Assembly: GCA_900128585.1 (NCBI GenBank)
Contig: LT642334.1
Coordinates: forward strand, 7,053 to 22,499
DNA: 15,447 nucleotides
From: Stramenopiles sp. TOSAG23-3
Taxonomy: Eukaryota; Sar
Reading direction: 5' to 3'
A model generated the notes under the pieces. That model was not told the origin of the DNA and made no database searches. It saw only the letters and a list, made by a program, of their open reading frames with translations. The translations under genes and the position numbers were made by a program. Positions 1 to 6,016 of the stretch are shown here, piece after piece (the stretch's first letter is position 1; every line of letters begins with the position of its first letter).

Positions 1-15
1 GAGCTATAGTATTTA

Positions 16-81
16 CCTGCTAAATACGAGGACGTCTCAATTTTATTATTTATATTATATTTTCATCTTCTAGTTATTATT
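16..81. repeat. 66-bp direct repeat, left copy
   Basis: This stretch is identical over 66 bases to 545-610, an offset of 529 bp. In the right copy the repeat begins within the last two codons of the 127-552 ORF and extends into its 3' flank. The left copy therefore looks like the tail of a second copy of that gene lying mostly outside the window, or one end of a repeat-bounded unit. One frame through it encodes the hydrophobic stretch VSILLFILYFHLLVII, which stops here at 82-84. The identity is seen directly; the origin is inference. Confidence 0.9.
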
Positions 82-126
82 TAAAAACATTCAAGTCTTT
101 AAACTAACAACTTTCACTGAAAAAAA

Positions 127-552
127 ATGCCGCGAACAAAACTTTCCACCAGAACAATCGATTCATTAATCATGTCACGAACGATACGCCCAGCCAAAAG
201 CGCCTTGAAATCTTGCCTCAAGAAAAAGAAAAGGTTCATGTGGGCAAAGGTCTTGACCGAAGTCCATCTCATCGAGAAGATTGGGAAAAGGAAGGTGAAA
301 AAGCGCAAGAAAAATAGGAAAAAGGTGCGAGAGGTGGCGCAGCACGCCAGCGCTCTGTCGGGACGCGCGCGACGACGGCACGGTGGTACGGCTCATGTAT
401 ATGGTTTTTACTGCGCGATTGCAGTCGGACTCATTGGCTGGTCCATGTGTCACGTGTTTACAGGTCCACTGAAACTCCCGCCTTGTCCATGTGCTGCCAA
501 CTTTTACGGATCTAATTGTGACCCATGCCCAAACAACGAAGCGGCCTGCTAA
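127..552 (+). CDS. Small basic single-pass membrane protein with Cys-rich tail, unknown function
   Basis: The ORF encodes 141 residues and I do not recognise a named family. Residues 1-90 are very rich in Lys/Arg, especially 31-68. A segment at about 24-50 (SALKSCLKKKKRF, followed by VLTEVHLI) resembles the short basic/beta motif found in many eukaryotic and viral proteins that may bind PP1 (RFMW resembling an RVxF site); this is weak inference. Residues 92-112 form one membrane span. The short 29-residue tail has five cysteines in a CPC...C..CP...C pattern like a laminin-EGF fragment. With basic residues before the span, the Cys tail is probably lumenal or extracellular (type II). The start ATG at 127 follows an A-rich run. 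The stop lies inside the right 66-bp repeat. Small size, unusual composition and virus-like neighbours make it an accessory gene; it could be non-functional. Confidence 0.5.
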   Translation: MPRTKLSTRTIDSLIMSRTIRPAKSALKSCLKKKKRFMWAKVLTEVHLIEKIGKRKVKKRKKNRKKVREVAQHASALSGRARRRHGGTAHVYGFYCAIAVGLIGWSMCHVFTGPLKLPPCPCAANFYGSNCDPCPNNEAAC

Positions 553-610
553 ATACGAGGACGTCTCAATTTTATTATTTATATTATATTTTCATCTTCT
601 AGTTATTATT
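545..610. repeat. 66-bp direct repeat, right copy
   Basis: This is a perfect copy of 16-81. It contains the last two codons and the stop (550-552) of the 127-552 ORF. The two copies bound a 463-bp segment that carries that single ORF. Confidence 0.9.
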
Positions 611-745
611 AATAGCAAGAGTTTACATTTGCGAACTGCAACAATACTCCTTGCCCTTTTGGTGTGTTTTGTTTATCCTTTCACAAAATTATTCATTCCT
701 ATCATTCCAAACGTTAACACAATATAAGTGTGTAGTAGGATATAT

Positions 746-1683
746 ATGAATCTGTTACTTTTTATACTAATCATAACATGTGCCCATGCCAATGTAACAG
801 TTACACTATACGAAGACGCCGCCCTACCATTAGAAAACCTATGCAAACAATCGATACCGCCTAAGAGCAAATTAATAAAACCCAAAAATAGATTGTTTCA
901 AATATTATCATGGGATGTAGGATGCGAGAAAAGAAAGTCCACTCTCGCGAAATGCAATACAGCGTGCAATAATGGGTGCTGTGGAACTACGTGTGCTAGT
1001 AATGCATGTAGCGGTGGCGGATGTTGTACAGCTTCAAAAAATATATGTAAAGAAGCTTGTAATTTCATGTTTGCACCACCAGTATATGATATTATACAGT
1101 ATACAAACGTAACGAATGAAACGAGATTTATAAACAAGACCAGATGGTTTAACAAGACGCACAATATTACCATCTACATTAATAAAACACGCTGGACCAA
1201 TAAAACGAGATTTATAAACAAGACCATCCATATGGTTTAACAAGACGCACAATATTACCATATACATTAATATAACACGCTGGACAAATAAAACGAGATT
1301 TATAAATAAGACTAGGTGGTTTAACAAGACTTATACTATAGAGAGGATTATATGGGTTAATAAACACACGAACCAGTCACATTATCCAACCGTTATTTCA
1401 GAGAAGTTGGAGAACACAACGCATACATCTGGTAAACGATTTGATTATATGGGGTTCCTGCCTCGTGATTGGTTTTATGGGCGGATGTTTCTTTAGTTAC
1501 GTCGTGTTTAAATTTAAAGAATTTGTAGACAGCTGGTTTGGTTGTTTGGATTGTGATTCACTAATTGAGTCATCATCAGAACCACCGCCTAAGAAGATAG
1601 ATATACAAATACATCCGGGAATAGATACGCTTAGAAGGTCGTTATCAAATTCACCTAAAGCCAGAAAACGTATGGAAATTTAA
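746..1683 (+). pseudogene. Type I membrane glycoprotein with N-glycosylation repeats, broken by two frameshifts
   Basis: The ATG at 746 opens with a clear signal peptide (MNLLLFILIITCAHA). A Cys-rich module follows, encoded at about 840-1070, with at least a dozen cysteines. Then comes an array of N-x-T sequons encoded by the 84-bp tandem repeat. The first frame ends at 1240 because the second repeat unit carries four extra bases near 1225-1232. The sequon-rich sequence continues in another frame to about 1435 and includes NQS and NTT sites. After a second shift near 1431-1441 a third frame (to 1683) encodes a membrane span (about residues 2-22 of that frame) and a cytosolic tail with an SSSEPPPKK stretch. 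Signal peptide, Cys domain, glycosylated stalk, membrane span and tail together fit a surface or viral-envelope-type glycoprotein. I do not recognise the family. Sequencing error or splicing could also explain the shifts. Confidence 0.6.
1121..1331 (+). repeat. 84-bp tandem repeat (about 2.5 units) encoding N-glycosylation sequons
   Basis: Units begin at 1121, 1205 and 1293 (acgagattta or a close variant). The first interval is 84 bp, or 28 codons. The second is 88 bp because of a 4-base insertion. Each unit encodes about five N-x-T sequons in hexads of the type RFINKT/RWFNKT. The third unit decays after about 1331. Confidence 0.85.
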
Positions 1684-1841
1684 TTATAAACCCCTACGTA
1701 TTTCCGTTTTTTAAATACCGAGCTTAACTTCGTACATAACCTGGACATCTTCGTTTGCTGTGGAGGCTCAAAGTCTTCTTCATCTATCGTAAAAATCACT
1801 GTTTCCTCTCCAATCAGCTTCACGGTTTACTTTTCGTCCAT
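1680..1841 (-). pseudogene. Small antisense reading frame of 53 codons with one early stop
   Basis: On the minus strand an ATG at 1841-1839 opens MDEK, then a TAA at codon 5, then 48 open codons to a TAA at 1682-1680. The reading is acidic first (IDEEDFEPPQQ) and basic at the end (FKKRKYVGVYN), a composition typical of a real small protein. It lies head-to-head with the resolvase-like start at 1877, sharing an AT-rich 35-bp gap, and its end overlaps the glycoprotein stop by a few bases. I do not recognise the family. Calling it a gene is inference; the stop is seen directly. Confidence 0.35.
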
Positions 1842-1845
1842 TTTA

Positions 1846-1876
1846 TAGATTATATAAGGCACATATATACTTTAAA
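1846..1876 (+). promoter_or_regulatory. AT-rich TATA-like promoter ahead of the resolvase-like stub
   Basis: TATATAAGG at 1851-1859 sits about 18-25 bp before the ATG at 1877, within an AT-rich stretch between two divergent reading frames. This very short leader and AT-rich spacer suit compact viral DNA. The call rests on motif and position only. Confidence 0.3.
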
Positions 1877-1981
1877 ATGCGTGTTGTTAGCGTAGATCCG
1901 GGATTGAGGAATTTCGGTGTCGCACCATCGTACATCAACTTCATCTCTTCTGGTCGTTGCTGCTGGCGAAGGAAGGCGTGA
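1877..1981 (+). pseudogene. Truncated start of a RuvC/A22-type Holliday-junction resolvase
   Basis: The ATG at 1877 opens MRVVSVDPGLRNFGVA. This matches the first beta strand and turn of RNase-H-fold resolvases (RuvC, mitochondrial Cce1, and the poxvirus A22/NCLDV type). Their first catalytic Asp lies in an (I/V)-D-x-G-x-(R/K)-N motif; here it is Asp7. After about residue 16 the similarity ends. From 1954 the DNA is ankyrin-repeat sequence, read here out of frame to a TGA at 1979-1981. The enzyme normally needs about 150 residues and three further acidic residues, none present, so this is a non-functional remnant. A RuvC-like fold in a large-DNA-virus insertion is my favoured source. With only 16 residues a chance match cannot be excluded. 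Confidence 0.5.
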
Positions 1982-2991
1982 ATGTTAACCAGGCACAGAA
2001 AGATGGTGCAACGCCACTCTACATCGCGAGTCAAAATGGTCACCCTGAAGTGGCGTCGTTGCTGCTGGCGAAGGAAGGCGTGCGTGTCAACCAGGCACTC
2101 GAGAAAGATGGTTTAACGCCACTCTTCATCGCGAGTCGAAATGGTCACACGGAAGTGGCGTCGTTGCTGCTGGCGAAGGAAGGCGTGGTTGTCAACCACC
2201 TCTTCACTCCTAGCATCGTCCCATTCCTCATTGCTTTTGTTTACCTTTCTTGCGTTCTGTAATTGTTTTCGAGCATCTTCAGGAGTGGCCATGCAAAGAA
2301 AGATGGTGCGACGCCACTCTGCATCGTGAGTCGAAATGGTCACACAGAAGTGGTGTCGTTGCTGTTGGTGAAGGAAGGCGTGGATGTCAACCATGCAAAG
2401 AAAGATGGTGCAACGCCACTCTACATCGCGAGTCAAAATGGTCTCCCTGAAGTGGCGTCGTTGCTGCTGGCGAAGGAAGGCGTGGATGTCAACCAGGCAG
2501 AGAAAGATAGTTTAACGCCACTCTACATCGCGAGTCAAAATGGTCACCCTGAAGTGGTGTCGTTGCTGCTGGCGAAGGAAGGCGTGGATGTCAACCATGC
2601 AAAGAAAGATGGTGCAACGCCACTCTACATCGCGAGTCAAAATGGCCACCCTGAAGTGGTAACCTTGCTGCTGGCGAAGGAAGGCGTGGATCTCAACCAG
2701 GCACGGATATTTGGTGTAACGCCACTGATGAAAGCAAGTGGAAATGGTCATTTAGAGACTGTCACGGTACTGTTGCAACACGAAGGAATTGATGTGAACT
2801 TAAAGGATAAAGTTGGTGCAACAGCCTATTACCATGCCAAGGGATCAGGAATCACAAAGATGTTGAAAGAAAATGGGGCATACCCTCCCACTATTAGCGA
2901 CCATGCAACAGTTTTTGTTGAAAACAAAAAATTGGCTGTTATTTGTTCGTGTGTGTACTATCTCCTGGGTACTCACATTCTCGCAGAGTGA
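1954..2991 (+). pseudogene. Ankyrin-repeat protein fragment, no start codon, internal stop
   Basis: One frame, open from 1909, carries about eight ankyrin repeats of mostly 34 residues (consensus KDGATPLYIASQNGHPEVVS, then LLLAKEGVDVNQA). Repeat starts fall near 1998, 2103, 2298, 2400, 2502, 2604, 2706 and 2808. The first six are nearly identical in DNA. The last two diverge (IFGVTPLMKASGNGH, DKVGATAYYHAKGSG), followed by an unmatched C-terminus ending at 2991. The frame has no ATG before repeat 7. A TAA at 2260-2262 lies within a 93-bp inverted insert between repeats 2 and 3; the reading frame is the same on both sides. Ankyrin arrays bind other proteins. This copy looks like a 5'-truncated fragment of a larger gene joined to the resolvase stub. 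Host or viral origin is unclear. Confidence 0.75.
2185..2292 (-). other. Inverted insert encoding a probable ankyrin-protein N-terminus
   Basis: Repeats 2 and 3 of the ankyrin array are 195 bp apart instead of 102, an excess of 93 bp. The extra DNA is non-repetitive on the plus strand. On the minus strand it reads from an ATG at 2292-2290 as MATPEDARKQLQNARK, continues with about 18 more open codons, and passes without a stop into the repeat region. This looks like a genuine polar, helical N-terminus. The left junction (2185-2199) is a near-palindrome, gtggttg-t-caaccac. The right junction overlaps ccatgcaaag, which is part of the normal repeat. Microhomology-mediated inversion is the inferred origin. 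Confidence 0.5.
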
Positions 2992-3142
2992 AATGAAATA
3001 ATCTAGGGGGTACATTGCAGGATTTCATTTCTTGGGTATTTCAGGCTAACGGCGTAACGTAAAATGTGCGGTATTCTTAATTTGTTTCAACGTACGTATC
3101 ATACAATTCTTTTTACAGAGTGTAAGTTTTGCTTTTACGTAT

Positions 3143-5425
3143 CTAATTTCCCTTTAGTTCTCTCCTTTCATGACGGTGTGCCATGCCAGGAAGTTCGTAG
3201 CTTGCCTCGAACTCATCTTTGAAGCATACTCGAAAATCTATGGATAGCCTGGGCGACGCTTTACTATGTTTCATAGAAAAATGACGACAGCGTGCGCCGT
3301 AGAAACGCCCTATAAAACAGTCCATCCCATCGTCGTTTCCTCCCTGGGGAGGAGGGAGCAACGGCTCCCAATTCCCCTTTCCCTTTTCTGTCTCTATCCA
3401 CAACGTGGTGCTAGCGTCTACTTCATCCAGAGGGAACCAAAAATTCAATTCGCACGGTTGATGGCCATATTCGTCATCGCTGTGCAACTGGGCCATAAAC
3501 TTATTATGGAACGTCCCTTCCTTTGAGGATGGCACGTGCCTTAACGATGGGGGGTATTGGTACAACAAAGAAAGCGAGCCTTTCTTAGGCACACTGTTCG
3601 TCAATGTCTTCAATCTCTCGCTGTGTAAGTGAGGCGCGACGACCAACTCTATAAGTTTTGTGTATGCTTTTGTGAACCGCACATTCTGAGCGATTAACGC
3701 GTGCGGAATTCGATAAGAGGGAAGTTTGTTTTTTTTTAGCCATTTCAAAATTTTCCTTTCGTTGAACGCTTTCGCCTGGATTACTTCTGTTGCGGCAGAT
3801 TTCAATTCTGCTTGCAGTGCCATCATTAAATCGGATTTTACAAGGTAAGACACCGATCGTAGGCGTTCGTGGGGCTCTTTCAAAGCTGCAAACTCTTTCG
3901 AGTGCCGGGCTAATAACTTCCTGCCTTTCGAGATTTTGTCTGCAAACGTTTGTTCCATCTTTTTAATCTCCGCGTTTGAAATAACCCCATGCGATGTCTC
4001 GTTCCGCTTGTGCAATCGGGTCATGCCAGACATGCATTCCAACAGTGCATCTATGTCTTCTGTCGTGTTAAAGTAATTTACGGATGCCCGGACGAGGCCA
4101 GCGTCTGGAATGTTTCGAGACAGGGCATCCAAGGGAGAAGATCTAGAGGGGCTGACGTGAATGTATATCGACCTGGCCTCCGCATATGCTTTCACGTCCA
4201 TGGCATTGATTGCTTCGACACAAAATGTCACGATTCCACACTGTTCACCGTCCACACCAAGGTCCATTACTGTAACCGTGGGAATAGCGCGCAATTGTTT
4301 TCGCAACAGCTGCGCTAGTTCTACCACTCTCGCCTGAACGTGCTTAATCCCAATACTGAGCAATTCCTGAACACTAATGCCAAGAGCAACGTGCCCTGCA
4401 AAATTAGATTCCCACTGTTCAAACCGGCGAGCCCCCTTGGCCAACGTGTAGCTCACGCCTGTTTCGGAGATACGGACAGGGGCAGCGAAATGATCAAGCG
4501 TCGGAGGCTCCTGAACCCGTGACGAACCAGAATCCATCTCTTCCATGATTTTATTCCGAGCGTACAGAAAACCAGTCCCTCTTGGCCCCCTTAAGAACTT
4601 TCTTCCCGTTGCTGCCAAAAAATCACAGCCAATCTTTTGTACATCGACTACTAATTGACCAACGCCTTGGCAGCTGTCACAAATGTACAGGATCCCGTGG
4701 CGCTTGGCTATCTCCCCAATCTTTTCAACCGGGTTTACTATACCCCCATTTGTTGGGACGTGCGTAATGCACAGCGCCTTAACACGACGGCCAAAGTCGT
4801 TCAAGTACAGCTCTAACTTGCGTAAATCAACATATCCATGGCTATCGCTGTCTAAGCACTTTAATTCGCCCCCGAACCGCCTCGTGTGCTGCATCATCGC
4901 GACATAGTTCCCAGCGTATTCGGTTTTGGAAGTCAAGACGATATCACCTGGCTCCAGTTTTACGCAATAAAAAGCTCGCATCCACGCTGTTGTTGCAGAG
5001 TCTACCAGGGCTATCTCGTAGAACTCTGCGTTCAAAAGTTTCGCTATATTCTCCCTTGTTCTTTCAAAATTAGAGGTGTTTTCTTTTGCTGCCACGTAGC
5101 CCCCAACTAACCTTTCCCGCCTCAGTACGCCAATGTAGGCCTCATATGCATCTTTTGACATAGGCGACGCACCCGCCGCGTTCAAGTGGACATGAGGCGC
5201 ACCACAACCTTCAATCCCTTTCCTACTAGCTTTTACAAATTCCATAATGTCCGTGCCTCCATTGCATGGTGCACCCTCTCCTTTCAACAATTCCATGATT
5301 TCTTCGCGTGAACGAATCTGCTGTCTCGTTCTATGACCATTTGTATAAAGAAAAACGAAATTAAATCCAAGGTGTTCACTTGGTGATCTATATACGGTGT
5401 ATGTTGGTACGAAAAAAATATTCAT
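3143..5425 (-). CDS. Class V aminotransferase-fold PLP enzyme fused to a StrG-like 2OG/Fe(II) oxygenase
   Basis: The protein has 760 residues from the first ATG (5425). The frame is open further upstream but without ATG; alternative starts are at 5296 and 5245. Residues 80-470 form a fold-type I PLP domain of the isopenicillin-N-epimerase/EgtE/cysteine-desulfurase-like class V family. The substrate-side motif is HLNAAGASP (80-88), Asp250 in ICDSCQ should contact the pyridine nitrogen, and Lys276 in TGRKFLRGPRGTG should form the Schiff base. Residues 475-605 are a helical linker. Residues 610-735 match StrG-type non-heme iron oxygenases: LHSDDEYGH gives the H648-x-D650 iron pair, then ELNFWFPLDEV and LWIET, then distal His715 in ARCRHFS and Arg726/Arg732 in RLSIDFR as 2-oxoglutarate-binding candidates. 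All key residues are present, so both halves may be active, perhaps in successive steps on a small amino-acid-derived metabolite. The substrate is unknown. The 70-odd N-terminal residues may be targeting or untranslated sequence. Confidence 0.75.
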   Translation of the reverse strand: MNIFFVPTYTVYRSPSEHLGFNFVFLYTNGHRTRQQIRSREEIMELLKGEGAPCNGGTDIMEFVKASRKGIEGCGAPHVHLNAAGASPMSKDAYEAYIGVLRRERLVGGYVAAKENTSNFERTRENIAKLLNAEFYEIALVDSATTAWMRAFYCVKLEPGDIVLTSKTEYAGNYVAMMQHTRRFGGELKCLDSDSHGYVDLRKLELYLNDFGRRVKALCITHVPTNGGIVNPVEKIGEIAKRHGILYICDSCQGVGQLVVDVQKIGCDFLAATGRKFLRGPRGTGFLYARNKIMEEMDSGSSRVQEPPTLDHFAAPVRISETGVSYTLAKGARRFEQWESNFAGHVALGISVQELLSIGIKHVQARVVELAQLLRKQLRAIPTVTVMDLGVDGEQCGIVTFCVEAINAMDVKAYAEARSIYIHVSPSRSSPLDALSRNIPDAGLVRASVNYFNTTEDIDALLECMSGMTRLHKRNETSHGVISNAEIKKMEQTFADKISKGRKLLARHSKEFAALKEPHERLRSVSYLVKSDLMMALQAELKSAATEVIQAKAFNERKILKWLKKNKLPSYRIPHALIAQNVRFTKAYTKLIELVVAPHLHSERLKTLTNSVPKKGSLSLLYQYPPSLRHVPSSKEGTFHNKFMAQLHSDDEYGHQPCELNFWFPLDEVDASTTLWIETEKGKGNWEPLLPPPQGGNDDGMDCFIGRFYGARCRHFSMKHSKASPRLSIDFRVCFKDEFEASYELPGMAHRHERRELKGN

Positions 5426-5480
5426 CAAGCGAAGAAGTTTGTGGGGCCGGGTGTCCACCGCGCCACTACCGTTTTTTTTC

Positions 5481-5496
5481 GAGAGAAGAAGAAGAA
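5481..5496 (-). promoter_or_regulatory. CTT/pyrimidine tract (minus strand) upstream of the PLP-oxygenase gene
   Basis: The plus strand reads gagagaagaagaagaa, so the sense strand of the minus gene carries a TTC repeat about 55-70 bases before the ATG at 5425. All five intact genes with a visible upstream region have such a tract on their sense strand. A promoter or leader role is inferred. Confidence 0.35.
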
Positions 5497-5511
5497 TAAA
5501 TTTTTTTGCGC

Positions 5512-5534
5512 GTGGTGGTGGTGGTGGTGGTGGT
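5512..5534. repeat. GTG triplet microsatellite
   Basis: Seven to eight uninterrupted GTG/TGG triplets are followed by a short degenerate tail (ttgttgtagggtgtgg). It lies in the divergent intergenic region. Confidence 0.9.
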
Positions 5535-5727
5535 TGTTGTAGGGTGTGGTTTGGATATAGGTCATAACCAGTATATATAAATACGATTTATTCGTATAGT
5601 ATATTTTTCACTTCCCCACCACCGTCCATCTGTTTTTTTTATTTATTATTATTAGGAATAAAAAAAATAATACTACTATAAATAATATAGTCAGTCGTCT
5701 ACTATTACCTTGATGTACGAGGATACT

Positions 5728-5783
5728 ACTTTTTTTCTTCTTCTTTTCTTTTTTCTTCTTCTTTTTTTCTTCTCTTCTTCTTC
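5728..5783 (+). promoter_or_regulatory. CTT/pyrimidine tract upstream of malic enzyme
   Basis: An almost pure T/C stretch of about 56 bases made of CTT and T-run units begins about 290 bp before the malic enzyme ATG and lies on its sense strand. Regulatory function is inferred from its recurrence ahead of the other genes here. Confidence 0.35.
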
Positions 5784-6016
5784 AAAATGTTTTATTTCTT
5801 TCTTCGGGCATTTCTACTTCGCCGACTATCATCTGTAGAACTATTATGAGATATATATGATGAGGCATATGTACAAAGCATTCGATGAAAACGAGAAAAG
5901 CTGTAATGTCACTTTGAAACTTGCAAAAAAACTATACGACTGTTTGACATTGTAACAAGAAACCAGCGCAAATATAGTCTACCTCAGTAGAGTACACGCA
6001 GAAACAAACAATAAAC

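Larger units (their letters stand above)
5426..6016. other. Divergent promoter region between the PLP-oxygenase gene and malic enzyme
   Basis: No gene is seen in these 591 bp. The region is AT-rich and contains a purine tract at 5481-5496, a GTG triplet repeat at 5512-5534, a TATA-like TATATATAAATA at about 5572-5583, and a long CTT/pyrimidine tract at 5728-5783. Because the flanking genes point away from each other, it should hold both promoters. Confidence 0.6.

Noticed and set aside
491-727. Plus-strand ORF of 78 codons with hydrophobic stretches.
   Set aside because: No ATG; it overlaps the end of the 127-552 ORF and is largely AT-rich repeat sequence. Its hydrophobicity follows from T-rich codons.
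1432-1496. Possible small intron (gtaaac...ctttag) explaining the second frameshift of the glycoprotein.
   Set aside because: Removing it would delete the membrane span, which is the best reason for joining the third frame; a frameshift fits better.
2113-2751. Minus-strand ORFs across the ankyrin array rich in HAFLRQQQ-type repeats.
   Set aside because: They are the antisense reading of the ankyrin repeat DNA. Only the short MATPED-type segment within the inverted insert looks like real coding sequence.
3064-3222. ATG opening MCGILNLF, resembling the N-terminal Cys of class II glutamine amidotransferases (asparagine synthetase, GFAT).
   Set aside because: Only the first five residues fit, the frame ends after 52 codons, and it runs antisense into the intact PLP-oxygenase gene. 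A very short intron-like gtaagt...ctaat...tttag stretch (3122-3157) is also visible, but there is no downstream gene for it to serve.
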